Shown here: piece after piece, positions 50,345 to 59,918 of the stretch
How the letters are laid out: the number at the start of each line of letters is the position of its first letter
Position numbering within the stretch: the stretch's first letter is position 1
NCBI GenBank assembly: GCA_947446815.1
Contig: CANFGT010000001.1
Span: 62,001-126,000, forward strand
Source of the DNA: Acidimicrobiaceae bacterium
GTDB lineage: Bacteria; Actinomycetota; Acidimicrobiia; Acidimicrobiales; Ilumatobacteraceae
Direction: 5' to 3'
DNA length: 64,000 nt
Program-made: the position numbers and the translations under genes
Notes under the pieces: generated by a model
Database searches by the model: none
Told to the model about the DNA's origin: nothing
What the model saw: the letters and a program-made list of their open reading frames with translations, nothing else

Positions 50345-51145
50345 ATGGATAGTCGTACCTTCCTGGGTCTCCAACAGACCCACAACCCCTTCCGTTGGTA
50401 CCTTCCGGTCGAGAAGAAACTCTGCACGGGCGGCAACTTCCTTTATGGAGGAAGCGCACTGGGAGCAGCTATCTCTGCTCTCGAAGGTGCGACAGGTCGC
50501 AATGTCATCTGGGTCACGGCTCAGTACCTCAGTTACGCCCGTCCTGGTGAAGTCATGGACATCGATGTCATAGTGCCTGTTGCAGGAAATGCCATCACTC
50601 AGGCACGCGTCATCGCCCGTGTTGGTGAGCGCGAAATCATCACGGTGAATGCTGCTCTCGGCGATCGCGATTTCGATCATGCAGGTCAATTCGAAAAAAT
50701 GCCTGATGTTGGTGGCCCCGATGATTATCCGGATTGGAAGCATCGCCACCTCATGAAGGGCACTATCCACGACTTCATGGATGAGCGCGTCGTCAAAGTG
50801 CGAACCGATGAAGAGCTTGACGGAACATTGGGCGATGGTCAGACAATCATGTGGGCACGTTTGCCTGAAGTGATTGATGGCGTGGATGCCGCAACACTTG
50901 GCGTGTTGGGTGACTTTGTTCCTCGCGGTGTGGGACAGGCTCTCGGTATTCATGGCGGCGGTAATTCGCTTGATAACACTTTGCGGGTGATGAATCTCGT
51001 GCCCACCACCTGGGTATTGCTCGACATCCGCATCCACGGTGTCGCTCGTGGCTTTGGCCATGGACTCGTCAACATGTTCGCTGAAGACGGAACACTGATG
51101 GCAACAGCCAGCCAGAGTTGCATCGTCAGAATTCATAAGGGCTAA
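50345..51145 (+). CDS. acyl-CoA thioesterase, TesB-like double hotdog
   Basis: A 266-residue protein. It opens FRWYLPVEKKLCTGGNFLYGGSALGAAISALEGATGRNVIWVTAQYLSYARPGEVMDIDVIV, the first hotdog domain, and closes LRVMNLVPTTWVLLDIRIHGVARGFGHGLVNMFAEDGTLMATASQSCIVR, the second hotdog with the aspartate of LLDIRIHG, as in TesB/type II thioesterases that hydrolyse fatty acyl-CoA. Acyl-chain preference unknown. It heads a plus-strand run with an LLM oxidoreductase and ABC exporter. Confidence 0.85.
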   Translation: MDSRTFLGLQQTHNPFRWYLPVEKKLCTGGNFLYGGSALGAAISALEGATGRNVIWVTAQYLSYARPGEVMDIDVIVPVAGNAITQARVIARVGEREIITVNAALGDRDFDHAGQFEKMPDVGGPDDYPDWKHRHLMKGTIHDFMDERVVKVRTDEELDGTLGDGQTIMWARLPEVIDGVDAATLGVLGDFVPRGVGQALGIHGGGNSLDNTLRVMNLVPTTWVLLDIRIHGVARGFGHGLVNMFAEDGTLMATASQSCIVRIHKG

Positions 51146-51178
51146 CGCTCACTTACTTACATAATTTCAGGGGGAATC

Positions 51179-52192
51179 ATGAACGCATACGGCGCAAAGG
51201 CTCAACACGGGATGCCTGTTCGTCCAGGTATGACTGTGCCGCTTCCTGGTCATCTCAATACCCATCGAGATCGCCTCATTGAATTGGCCGACATGGGTTA
51301 TACCGATATCTGGTCTGCAGAAGCAGATGGTGCCGATGCATTCACTCCACTGGCACTTGCATCAGCATGGGAGCCCCGTTTGCGGCTCGGCACTGCAATC
51401 GTTCCTGCATACACGCGTAGTCCGGCCTGTTTCGCACAATCGGTCGCAACGCTTGCCGATGCGGCCCCTGGCCGTTTCGCCATCGGTATTGGGTCTTCCA
51501 GCAATGTCATCGTGCAGAAGTGGAACGGCATTCCCTTCGATGAGCCATACAAGAAAGTGCGCGATGTTGTGCGTTTCCTGAATGATGCACTTTCTGGCGA
51601 AAAGGTCACCAAGGAGTACGACACATTCAAGGTGGACGGTTTCCGTTTGGGTATTCGCCCTGAAGTGAAGCCACAGATTCTCGTTGCTGCATTGCGTGAA
51701 GGCATGTTGCGTTTGGCTGCACGTGAAGCAGACGGTGCCATTATCAACTGGTTGAGTGCAGAAGACGTCACGCGCGTTGCGGAAGTGGTGCATGGCGCAG
51801 CAGATGGTGTTCCGAAAGAAATCGTTGCCCGTATTTTCATCTGTCCATCAGAGAACACCGAAGTGGTGCGTGCGGCAGCTCGTTTTGCAATTGCTGCGTA
51901 TCTGAATGTGCCGGTCTACGCGCAGTTCCATGCGTGGTTGGGACGTGGTGACGAATTGAAGGGCATGTGGGATATGTGGAAGGCAGGCGACCGCAAGGCC
52001 GCGCTTGCTGCAATTCCTGATGAAGTTGTTGACCAACTCATCGTGCATGGCTCACCTGAATATTGCCGTGATCGCATTCGCCAGTACTTCGACAATGGTG
52101 TTACGACTTCATCACTTGCGATCATGCCGTTTGACCCAGAGTTGAACTATTGGGAAGCTGTGAAGTCGCTATCGCCTGCAGCACACAAATAG
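51179..52192 (+). CDS. LLM class flavin- or F420-dependent oxidoreductase
   Basis: A 337-residue luciferase-like TIM-barrel enzyme. MGYTDIWSAEADGADAFTPLALASAWEPRLRLGTAIVPAYTRSPACFAQSVATLADAAPGRFAIGIGSSSNV is typical of the actinobacterial F420-binding LLM proteins of the TIGR03857 type. The cofactor (F420 or FMN) cannot be told from sequence alone. ATG at 51179 has a good site (AGGGGGA) in front. Ends 3 bases before the first ABC gene. Confidence 0.88.
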   Translation: MNAYGAKAQHGMPVRPGMTVPLPGHLNTHRDRLIELADMGYTDIWSAEADGADAFTPLALASAWEPRLRLGTAIVPAYTRSPACFAQSVATLADAAPGRFAIGIGSSSNVIVQKWNGIPFDEPYKKVRDVVRFLNDALSGEKVTKEYDTFKVDGFRLGIRPEVKPQILVAALREGMLRLAAREADGAIINWLSAEDVTRVAEVVHGAADGVPKEIVARIFICPSENTEVVRAAARFAIAAYLNVPVYAQFHAWLGRGDELKGMWDMWKAGDRKAALAAIPDEVVDQLIVHGSPEYCRDRIRQYFDNGVTTSSLAIMPFDPELNYWEAVKSLSPAAHK

Positions 52193-52195
52193 ATC

Positions 52196-53971
52196 ATGGC
52201 GAACGAAACCAAAGGTGTCACGCGCGAAGGGTGGCGTCTCCTCCTCGGCACGCTGAAGCTGCAACGTAGGGCTCTCATCATGGGTGCATGCGTGGGGCTT
52301 GCGTGGACGCTTGGAAAAGTCTCTGTTCCCCAACTCACCAAACTGGCCATTGACCGCGGTATTGATAAGAACGGTTCGCTTCTTTTCTGGACGATGCTGA
52401 TTTTGGCTGCTGCAATCATTGCCGGATTCTTTGCAGCATGGCGTCGCTACATCGCGTTTCGCGAGAGCCGACTCACAGAGATGATGTTGCGCGAGCGCAT
52501 CTTTGCTCAGATTCAAGGTCTGCATGTCGGGTATCACGACAAAGCACAAACGGGTCAGTTGATGAGTCGTTCATCGAGTGACTTGCAGCAAGTACAGGGT
52601 TTCGTTGTCAACATTCCGATCTTCGTCTCTCAGATCACCATGGTGTTGGGTGTCGTGGTGATTTTGTTCCTGTCCGATCCTTTGCTGGCCGCTGTCTCTC
52701 TCTTCCCGCTGCCATTTATCAACATCTCTGCTCGATCCTTCTCGCACAAGATTCACCCTGCCGTGTTAGCAGTACAGCAAGAACAAGCTCAGTTAGCAAA
52801 CATCGTGGAGGAGTCCGTCTCTGGCATCCGCGTCATCAAGGGTTTCGGTGCAGAAGCTGTTCAACAGGGCAAGCTCAACATTGAAGCTGATGACATTCGC
52901 CGTGAATCTATGCGTGCGGCGCTCATTCGCAGTCGTTTCCTTCCTGCAATCGACTTGTTGCCCTCTCTTGGACTTGTTGCAGTGCTGAGCCTTGGTGGTC
53001 ATCGAGTGATTAATGGCGATATGACTCTCGGAGGGCTGGTCGCATTTAATACGTATCTCACCATGCTCATCTGGCCAATGCGCAACATCGGAATGACAGT
53101 TGCATTCGGTCAACGCGCGGCATCTGCGCTTCTGCGGGTCAATGAGATTCTTTCCGAAGTACCTGCCATTGCTGATGCAATCGATCCACAGAAACTTCCG
53201 CAGGCTGGGTTGGCGAGCCCTGTTGGCGCAGTGAAGTTTGAGAACGTGCATTTTGGATACGACATCGGTCATGTCGACATCCGGGTGTTGAATGGGCTGA
53301 CACTTGAAGTGCAACCAGGCGAATCAGTTGCAATTGTCGGCGCTACTGGTTCTGGCAAGTCAACAATTACCCGGTTGTTGTTGCGTTTCTACGACCCTCA
53401 AACGGGTGGCATTAAATTGGACGGCGTTGATCTTCGTGAATTGACGCTGTCTGATCTGCGCCGCGCTGTTGGCGTGGTCTTTGAGGACACTTTGCTCTTT
53501 AACGACACAGTGTCGGCAAATATTGCATTTGCAAAGCCCGGCATCGACCAAGAAACAGTCATTCGTGCAGCCAAGTTGGCAGGGGCGCATGACTTCATCT
53601 TGGAATTGCCAGAGCAGTACGACACCATTCTCGGAGAACGTGGTTTCTCGCTTTCAGGTGGACAGCGTCAGCGCATTGCTATCGCGCGCGCCATCGTTGC
53701 CGACCCGCGGGTCTTGGTGCTCGATGATGCGACATCAGCCGTGGATCCGACAAAAGAACATGAGATTCGTGATGCATTGGCAACTGTGATGAGAGGACGT
53801 ACCACTCTCGTTATTGCACATCGTCCAGCAACCATTGAACTTGCAGACCGTGCGGTATTGCTCGATCAAGGCGTTATTGCAGCGGTCGGTACTCACCAGG
53901 AACTATTGGCGACAAACGAGAAGTATCGCGAAGTACTCGCAGCGTGGTCTTCGCCTCAGGTGGTGGAGTAA
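52196..53971 (+). CDS. heterodimeric ABC exporter subunit 1 (degenerate Walker B)
   Basis: A 591-residue half-transporter: six-helix transmembrane domain (about 1-315) and nucleotide-binding domain. Walker A GATGSGKST near residue 380, Q-loop FEDTLLFNDTV, signature LSGGQRQR near 486, Walker B VLVLDDATSAVD near 505. The catalytic glutamate after the Walker B aspartate is aspartate here, the usual mark of the degenerate site in heterodimeric exporters such as TM287/288. It ends 2 bases before the next gene, its evident partner. Substrate (drug, lipid or peptide) unknown. Confidence 0.93.
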   Translation: MANETKGVTREGWRLLLGTLKLQRRALIMGACVGLAWTLGKVSVPQLTKLAIDRGIDKNGSLLFWTMLILAAAIIAGFFAAWRRYIAFRESRLTEMMLRERIFAQIQGLHVGYHDKAQTGQLMSRSSSDLQQVQGFVVNIPIFVSQITMVLGVVVILFLSDPLLAAVSLFPLPFINISARSFSHKIHPAVLAVQQEQAQLANIVEESVSGIRVIKGFGAEAVQQGKLNIEADDIRRESMRAALIRSRFLPAIDLLPSLGLVAVLSLGGHRVINGDMTLGGLVAFNTYLTMLIWPMRNIGMTVAFGQRAASALLRVNEILSEVPAIADAIDPQKLPQAGLASPVGAVKFENVHFGYDIGHVDIRVLNGLTLEVQPGESVAIVGATGSGKSTITRLLLRFYDPQTGGIKLDGVDLRELTLSDLRRAVGVVFEDTLLFNDTVSANIAFAKPGIDQETVIRAAKLAGAHDFILELPEQYDTILGERGFSLSGGQRQRIAIARAIVADPRVLVLDDATSAVDPTKEHEIRDALATVMRGRTTLVIAHRPATIELADRAVLLDQGVIAAVGTHQELLATNEKYREVLAAWSSPQVVE

Positions 53972-53973
53972 TT

Positions 53974-55782
53974 ATGTGGTCAGGTGGAGGACGTGGCGGC
54001 GCAGGTCGTAGCGGAATTGAAGACGATCAAAAGCTTGATCGTTCACAAACGAGAGTTGTTCTCGTTCGCAGTATCAAGATGGCGGGAGAGTTCCGCCGAA
54101 CCGCTGCATTAGCAATGGTGTACGTCGTGATTACGGTGCTGTGCACGCTTGCTGGGCCTGTATTGGTCCGTCATGGTATCGATGCGGGAATTAAGGGCAA
54201 AGATGGTCACGCTCTCAATATGACGGTCGTGGCGTACTTGGTTGTGGTTGCGATTGCATACATCATCGGCCGTCTTCAATATGTTGCGCTGAACTCGGCA
54301 GGTGAAGGGTTCCTTCGTTTGTTGCGCATCAGGGTGTTCACCCAGATGCAACGTCAGTCAATGGCTTTCTTTGATCGAGAAAAAGCCGGGGTGCTTGTTG
54401 CTCGCATGACAGCCGATGTTGAATCAATGTCGGAACTTGTGCAGTTTGGCCTCATGCAATTTATGTCGGCATTTTTACTGTTGTTCTTTGCGTTTTTCTT
54501 GTTGATGAGCTTGTCGTGGGAACTGACATTGATCAGTCTCGTTGTCTTCCCATTCCTCATTGCTGCTTCAGTGAAGTTTCAGCGAGATTCCAATCGTGCG
54601 TACCTCGAAGTGCGTGAGAAGGTGGGCGCAAACCTGTCGGCATTGCAAGAAGGCATTACCGGAGTACGCGTCATTCAGGCGTATGCGCGTGAGGACGAGC
54701 AGATTCGTCGTTTCAAGGAATCAAATCGCGAACTCTTCCGCAGCCATCTCTACAGTGTGAAGGTCAGCACCTGGTACTTCGGTCTGATCGAGTTTGCTGG
54801 CATCGCATCGTCCGCACTCATTGTCGGTCTTGGTGGGTATTTGGTCCATAAGGGCTCGGTCTCGCTTGGCACTGTTGTTGCTTTCGTGTTGTTATTGGCA
54901 ACTTTGTTTGACCCAGTGCAGCAGTTGTCTCAGTTGTATAACACTTTGCAGTCTGCTGCGGCTGCTCTGCACAAACTCTTTGGCATTCTGGATGCAAAGC
55001 CAGACGTTGATGAATCTCCCACGCCGACGGCTTTGCCCGCAACGGGCGATGTGGTGGTGGACAACATCACTTTCTCCTATGCAGGCTCTGTAAAACCAGC
55101 GTTAGAAAATGTGAGCGTCACACTGTCGGCAGGCACTCGTTTGGCTTTGGTAGGTCCTACTGGCGCAGGAAAATCATCGCTGGCCAAACTGATGGCACGT
55201 TTATATGACCCACAATCGGGTTCGGTGTCGTTTGGTGGCGTGAACTTACGAGATGCGTCAATGGATGATTTGCGACGACGAATTGTTGTCATCCCGCAAG
55301 AAGGGTTTTTGTTTGATGGCACAGTGAGGGACAACTTGTTGATTGCCAAGCCCGATGCCACAGAAGTTGAACTGTTGACTGCTCTTGACCGTCTTGGCCT
55401 ACGTGAACGCTTTGAAGCATTGCCCGAAGGTCTCGATACGGAAGTGCGCGAGCGAGGCTCTCGGTTGTCCGCTGGTGAGCGTCAATTAGTTGCACTCTCG
55501 CGAGCCGCCCTCGTTGACCCTGCAGTGTTGGTGTTAGATGAGGCAACATCAAACCTGGATCCGGGTACTGAGATGTTGATTGAAGCTGCTCTTGAGCGTC
55601 TGATGGTGGGCAGGGCAGTGATTGTGGTTGCGCACCGACTATCGACAGTGCAACGCGCGGACAAGATCGCAGTTGTTGCCGACGCGAAGATTTCTGAGAT
55701 CGGAACGCATGCTGAACTTGTTGCACTAAATGGTCACTATGCGTTGCTTGCGGCAACTTGGAATAAGTCGCAACCTCACTAG
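53974..55782 (+). CDS. heterodimeric ABC exporter subunit 2 (intact catalytic site)
   Basis: A 602-residue half-transporter with a Gly-rich N-terminus (MWSGGGRGGAGRSG), six membrane helices (about 40-330) and NBD: Walker A GPTGAGKSS near 395, signature LSAGERQ near 500, Walker B VLVLDEATSNLD with intact glutamate, H-loop VAHRLSTV. Mixed intact and degenerate ATP sites indicate that the two genes form one asymmetric exporter. ATG at 53974 is preferred; the frame extends upstream to 53944. A perfect dyad lies 10 bases after its stop. Confidence 0.93.
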   Translation: MWSGGGRGGAGRSGIEDDQKLDRSQTRVVLVRSIKMAGEFRRTAALAMVYVVITVLCTLAGPVLVRHGIDAGIKGKDGHALNMTVVAYLVVVAIAYIIGRLQYVALNSAGEGFLRLLRIRVFTQMQRQSMAFFDREKAGVLVARMTADVESMSELVQFGLMQFMSAFLLLFFAFFLLMSLSWELTLISLVVFPFLIAASVKFQRDSNRAYLEVREKVGANLSALQEGITGVRVIQAYAREDEQIRRFKESNRELFRSHLYSVKVSTWYFGLIEFAGIASSALIVGLGGYLVHKGSVSLGTVVAFVLLLATLFDPVQQLSQLYNTLQSAAAALHKLFGILDAKPDVDESPTPTALPATGDVVVDNITFSYAGSVKPALENVSVTLSAGTRLALVGPTGAGKSSLAKLMARLYDPQSGSVSFGGVNLRDASMDDLRRRIVVIPQEGFLFDGTVRDNLLIAKPDATEVELLTALDRLGLRERFEALPEGLDTEVRERGSRLSAGERQLVALSRAALVDPAVLVLDEATSNLDPGTEMLIEAALERLMVGRAVIVVAHRLSTVQRADKIAVVADAKISEIGTHAELVALNGHYALLAATWNKSQPH

Positions 55783-55792
55783 TGCAGATAGG

Positions 55793-55817
55793 TAAATCAG
55801 TACTTTCGTCTGATTTA
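55793..55817. promoter_or_regulatory. perfect dyad upstream of the split LuxR regulator
   Basis: TAAATCAG (55793-55800) and CTGATTTA (55810-55817) form an 8-bp perfect inverted repeat with a 9-base spacer, AT-rich and without a T-run of terminator type. It ends 33 bases before the LuxR-like start, with TATAAA-like bases following. The geometry fits a dimeric DNA-binding protein rather than a terminator. It could be the autoregulatory site of the neighbouring HTH protein. Confidence 0.55.
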
Positions 55818-55850
55818 TAAAATGAACAGAAGAGTTAGTGTCTGCTCCCT

Positions 55851-56090
55851 ATGGCTCAATCGCAAGAATCACAGGGTTCTGTCCTCGTGTGCCATACCTC
55901 TGAAATTTTTGCATTCGGCCTCGCCTCTTTACTGAGAGAGAGTGCATTATTCGCATCGGTAACCGCCGCAATCAACATTGCTGGAATTGTTGAAGCTCTT
56001 GAGGCGGGAGTCGACCTTGTCGTGCTTGGAGCACCATGTCTGGGCTATTTGAATCCGCAAGTAACGAAGCGTATCAGCATTGGAAGTTGA
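55851..56090 (+). CDS. truncated receiver-like N-terminal part of a LuxR-type regulator
   Basis: A 79-codon frame encoding SVLVCHTSEIFAFGLASLLRESALFASVTAAINIAGIVEALEAGVDLVVLG, which resembles the first half (strands 1-3, helices 1-2) of a response-regulator receiver. The phosphoacceptor region is not clear: the usual D at the end of strand 3 is a glycine (LVVLGAP). It then stops. The rest of the receiver is missing, and the HTH domain follows in another reading frame. So it is either an isolated small protein, the 5' part of a frameshifted gene, or a component of an overlapping pair. Confidence 0.55.
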   Translation: MAQSQESQGSVLVCHTSEIFAFGLASLLRESALFASVTAAINIAGIVEALEAGVDLVVLGAPCLGYLNPQVTKRISIGS

Positions 56091-56329
56091 GCAGCATAAG
56101 CACTGACCTTCGCAATGTATGTCGTGATGACATAGATCTGAGAATTGTCACGCTGATCATTCAGGGTTTAAGCAACGAAGAAATCGGCGAACAGACTTTT
56201 ATTGCTGTTCAGACTGTACGAAATCGCATCAGCCGGCTGTTATCCGCCGCTGGCGCAAAGAACCGTACGCAACTCGCAATTATGTTCTCACGAGAAATTG
56301 ATTCTCAACAGGAATTCAGCGGCTCGTAA
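56036..56329 (+). CDS. LuxR-type helix-turn-helix protein
   Basis: A 97-residue protein whose residues about 30-85 are a LuxR/GerE helix-turn-helix: DLRIVTLIIQGLSNEEIGEQTFIAVQTVRNRISRLLSAAGAKNRTQL. It overlaps the preceding frame by 55 bases in the -1 relative phase. The frame is open upstream of ATG 56036 for about 13 codons only, to a TGA near 55997. No clear slippery heptamer was found in the overlap, so independent starts at ATG 56036, or a recently frameshifted response regulator, are both possible. Ends 5 bases before the metH stop (convergent). Confidence 0.65.
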   Translation: MSGLFESASNEAYQHWKLSSISTDLRNVCRDDIDLRIVTLIIQGLSNEEIGEQTFIAVQTVRNRISRLLSAAGAKNRTQLAIMFSREIDSQQEFSGS

Positions 56330-56334
56330 TTGTT

Positions 56335-59300
56335 TTAGTCACGTGCCACGAAGTATTTCGACTTCGGGTGGTGGCAAATAATCGCAGAAGTCGTCTGCTC
56401 TGGCTGATATTGCCAACCCGTCTCTTCATTGACTTCGATGCCAATGCGACTTGCTTCGAGAAGTTCGGCCACGGTCGCGTTGTCTTCGAGGTCTGGACAT
56501 GCCGGGTAACCCCAGCTGTATCGACCGCCACGATATTGCTGACGGAAAAGACCTGAAAGCGATGGGCCATCCTCGTCAACAAAGCCCCACTCGGTGCGGA
56601 TGCGGTGGTGCCAGTACTCGGCCAATGCTTCAGCCATTTCAACGCCGATGCCGTGCAACACCATGTAGTCGTTGTACTTATTCTCAGCGAACAGAACGGC
56701 TGCTTTTTCGCTCACAGGTTGACCCATCGTCACGATGTGGAATGCGGCGTAATCCTTCTCGCCACTTTCCACACTGCGGTAGAAGTCGGCGATGCACTTA
56801 TACGGCTCAACCTTTTGGCGTGGGTAATGGAAGCGGGCCTTCTCTGTGGTGCGAGTGTCGTCGGTCCACACGATGAGGTCATCGCCATCGGCGTTGACAG
56901 GGAAGTATCCATACACCACTTGCGGCACGAGATAACCGCCGGACTTTGCTGCCGCTAGTTGCTCACGAAGAAGGGGGCGAATGCGATCCTTGAAGTCAAT
57001 ATCGGTCTCGCCCTCATTCGGGCGGTACTGCCACTGGTTGCGGAAGAGCGCCGTCTCGTTGATGTATTCAGCGATTTCATCAAGTCCGATGCCCTTCACG
57101 ACCTTGCTGCCAAGGAACGGAGGAATGAACACATGGTTGTCTGTCTCGACCTCGGGGGAGCGTGCTGGAATCGTCGAAGGATCGACTTCAACTTTCTCTG
57201 CACGTTCAATGAGGCGTGTGCCCAACTTGCGACCGAAGTCAGGGTCGTCAATACCGGTCTTTTTGATATTCATCAGAGTGTCGAGAACAGACAAACCTTC
57301 AAATGCATCTTTGCCGTAGAACACACGACCGTCATAGATCTTTCGCAGATCTTGTTCGACGTAGCTGCGTGTGAGAGCTGCGCCACCAAGTAGCACTGGA
57401 ATCTCACTGAGATCTTGGGTGTTCAATTCCTGAAGGTTGTCACGCATGATGATGGTGGATTTCACGAGAAGGCCACTCATGCCGAGAGCGTCTGCCTTCA
57501 CTTCTTTCACTTTGTCGATCATCTCTTGGATGCCGATCTTGATGCCAATGTTGTGGACTTCGTAGCCATTGTTTGTACAGATGATGTCGACAAGGTTTTT
57601 ACCGATGTCGTGCACGTCACCCTTCACAGTGGCAAGTACAAGCTTGCCTTTAGCACTGCTTTCACCGGTCTTTTCCATGTATTGCTCAAGGTGTGCAACA
57701 GCATTTTTCATGGTTTCGGCGCTTTGCAATACGAATGGCAACTGCATACGACCAGAACCAAAGAGTTCTCCCACTTCACGCATGCCGTCCAACAAAATTT
57801 CATTGATGATGTCCAGTGGCGCGATGCCGTTCGTACGTGCCTTCTCAAGATCGTCAACTAAGCCTTCGCGGTCACCATCGATGATGCGCTGACGAAGAAT
57901 CTGTTCAATCGTCCAGTCAGTGCGGTCCACTTTGACTGTTTCAACAGCAGAAACACCAGCGAAGATTTCGAGAAGTGCAGTGAGCGGGTCGTAGCCCTCT
58001 TTGCGACGGTCATAAATGAGGTCTTGGCAGACAGTGATTTGTTCTTCGGGAATGCGAGCCAACGGAAGAATCTTTGATGCATGAACAATTGCCGAGTCGA
58101 GGCCGTATTGACGTGCCTCGTGAAGGAACACGCTGTTCAATACCTGACGAGTTGCCGGGCTGAGTCCGAAGCTCACGTTTGAAAGGCCAAGAGTGGTGAA
58201 AGCACCTGGAATCTCAGTCTTAATGCGCTTGATGGCTTCAAGAGTTGCGATGCCGTCCTTACGCAGGTCTTCGTCACCTGTACCAATCGGGAATGTGAGT
58301 GCATCAAAGATCAGGTCGCTATTGGAAAGGCCGTAACGCTCTGTTGCGATTTTTGCGATTCGATGCGCGACTTCCATCTTCCATTCAACATCACGCGCTT
58401 GGCCGCGTTCGTCAATGAGCAGACAAATAACAGCAGCGCCGAAATCACGTGCAAGCGTGAAAACGCGGTCAAGACGACTGCCGGGTTCTTCTCCATCTTC
58501 CAAGTTGGCGGAGTTCAAGATGCTGCGACCACCGGTGTGCAAAAGGCCCGCTTCCATCACCTCTGGTTCGGTGGAGTCGAGAACTAAGGGCACGCTGGCT
58601 TGGCTTGCGAAGCGTGATGCGATTTGGTTCATGTCCACGGTGCCGTCATGGCCGACATAGTCAACACACACGTCGAGAACATGGGAGCCTTCGCGAATTT
58701 GCTCGGTGGCCATCTTGAGACAGGTATCCCAGTCTTCGCGCAACATTGCATCGCGGAATGCCTTTGAACCGTTTGCGTTCGTACGCTCCCCGATGATGAG
58801 GAAACTCTGGTCTTGTTCAAGAGTGACAGGGGAGTACAGCGAAGAAACGCTTGGCTCAAATTCTGGAGTGCGAGTCTTAGGAGTGACGCCACGGACTGCT
58901 TCACAGACCTGACGTAAATGCTCTGGCGTCGTGCCGCAACAACCGCCGACAATGCCAATGCCTAAATCGCTCACGTGACGAAGATGGAACTCGGCGAGTT
59001 GCTCGGGGGTGAGGTCGTAGTGCGTCTTGCCGTCGACAACGCTCGGCAAACCAGCGTTTGGCAACACACTGATGGGGATGAGTGAATGTTCGCTGAGATA
59101 GCGAAGGTGCTCTTGCATTTCTGAAGGGCCAGTAGCGCAGTTGATGCCGATGACATCAGGCTTCATCGCTGCAAGTGATGCATAGGCGGCGCCAATCTCG
59201 GTACCCACCAACATGCGTCCTGTTGTTTCCATGGTGACCTGCACCTGAATAGGAAGTTCGCGACCGCATGCCTTCATTGCATTGCGACAACCCTGCATTG

Positions 59301-59814
59301 CAGCCTTGACCTGCAAGAGGTCCATGCATGTTTCGATGAGGAAAAGGTCAGCGCCGCCATCGATAAGGCCTCGAGCTTGCTCTTCATAGGCATCACGCAG
59401 TTCGATAAAGCCAATGTGGCCAAGGCTGGGCAACTTGGTGCCTGGTCCGATGCTGCCGGCCACGTAACGAGGGCGACCATCAGTTTCGAATCGGTCCGCA
59501 ACGCGACGAGCGATGGTTGCGGATGCAACATTCAGTTCATATGCCTTTTCGGGAATGTCGTACTCGGTGAGAACAGTGGAGAAACTGCCAAAACTGGCTG
59601 TCTCGATCGCATCAACACCCGCTTCGAGGAATGCTGTGTGCATAGCTTCGATGACATCAGGACGAGTGAGGCACAACATCTCGTTGCAGCCTTCAAGTGA
59701 TGCACCGCCGAAGTCGTCGGGACCGAGATTGAGGTCCTGGACGAAGGTTCCGAAGGCACCGTCAAACACGATGACTCGGTCGCGGACGGCGTCGAGATAA
59801 GGCTGGCGATTCAT
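56335..59814 (-). CDS. metH: cobalamin-dependent methionine synthase
   Basis: A 1159-residue modular enzyme. Homocysteine domain (1-330) with zinc cysteines in INCATGPSEM and VGGCCGTTPEH; pterin domain (about 345-620) with SFLIIGERTNANGSKAFRDAM; B12 domain (about 650-900) with the His-on cobalt ligand motif KGDVHDIGKN; and activation domain (about 900-1159) ending RIGIEVNEETGWQYQPEQTTSAIICHHPKSKYF. It moves the methyl from methyltetrahydrofolate to homocysteine. ATG at 59814; shorter than E. coli MetH by about 70. It is divergent from the cobalamin adenosyltransferase gene, with a tandem octamer between. Confidence 0.97.
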   Translation of the reverse strand: MNRQPYLDAVRDRVIVFDGAFGTFVQDLNLGPDDFGGASLEGCNEMLCLTRPDVIEAMHTAFLEAGVDAIETASFGSFSTVLTEYDIPEKAYELNVASATIARRVADRFETDGRPRYVAGSIGPGTKLPSLGHIGFIELRDAYEEQARGLIDGGADLFLIETCMDLLQVKAAMQGCRNAMKACGRELPIQVQVTMETTGRMLVGTEIGAAYASLAAMKPDVIGINCATGPSEMQEHLRYLSEHSLIPISVLPNAGLPSVVDGKTHYDLTPEQLAEFHLRHVSDLGIGIVGGCCGTTPEHLRQVCEAVRGVTPKTRTPEFEPSVSSLYSPVTLEQDQSFLIIGERTNANGSKAFRDAMLREDWDTCLKMATEQIREGSHVLDVCVDYVGHDGTVDMNQIASRFASQASVPLVLDSTEPEVMEAGLLHTGGRSILNSANLEDGEEPGSRLDRVFTLARDFGAAVICLLIDERGQARDVEWKMEVAHRIAKIATERYGLSNSDLIFDALTFPIGTGDEDLRKDGIATLEAIKRIKTEIPGAFTTLGLSNVSFGLSPATRQVLNSVFLHEARQYGLDSAIVHASKILPLARIPEEQITVCQDLIYDRRKEGYDPLTALLEIFAGVSAVETVKVDRTDWTIEQILRQRIIDGDREGLVDDLEKARTNGIAPLDIINEILLDGMREVGELFGSGRMQLPFVLQSAETMKNAVAHLEQYMEKTGESSAKGKLVLATVKGDVHDIGKNLVDIICTNNGYEVHNIGIKIGIQEMIDKVKEVKADALGMSGLLVKSTIIMRDNLQELNTQDLSEIPVLLGGAALTRSYVEQDLRKIYDGRVFYGKDAFEGLSVLDTLMNIKKTGIDDPDFGRKLGTRLIERAEKVEVDPSTIPARSPEVETDNHVFIPPFLGSKVVKGIGLDEIAEYINETALFRNQWQYRPNEGETDIDFKDRIRPLLREQLAAAKSGGYLVPQVVYGYFPVNADGDDLIVWTDDTRTTEKARFHYPRQKVEPYKCIADFYRSVESGEKDYAAFHIVTMGQPVSEKAAVLFAENKYNDYMVLHGIGVEMAEALAEYWHHRIRTEWGFVDEDGPSLSGLFRQQYRGGRYSWGYPACPDLEDNATVAELLEASRIGIEVNEETGWQYQPEQTTSAIICHHPKSKYFVARD

Positions 59815-59883
59815 GACTGCTCCACGATACTTGCCGACCCCAGTATCTCTGCCTCTTTTCGCCATATGCCACAAGGGAAATGG

Positions 59884-59899
59884 GGCATCAAGGCATCAA
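59884..59899. promoter_or_regulatory. tandem octamer in the metH / adenosyltransferase divergent promoter
   Basis: GGCATCAA occurs twice head-to-tail (59884-59891 and 59892-59899), and an inverted ATGCC (about 59867-59871, with GGCAT downstream) lies nearby. The 104 bases between metH and the adenosyltransferase gene must hold both promoters. No cobalamin or SAM riboswitch could be recognised. The octamers could bind a common regulator. Confidence 0.35.
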
Positions 59900-59918
59900 C
59901 TCACTTAGAGTCAATACC

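Noticed and set aside
55990-56095. Programmed -1 frameshift joining the LuxR-like frames
   Set aside because: No X-XXY-YYZ-type slippery heptamer and no strong downstream stem were seen in the overlap, so I only report it as a possible split gene.
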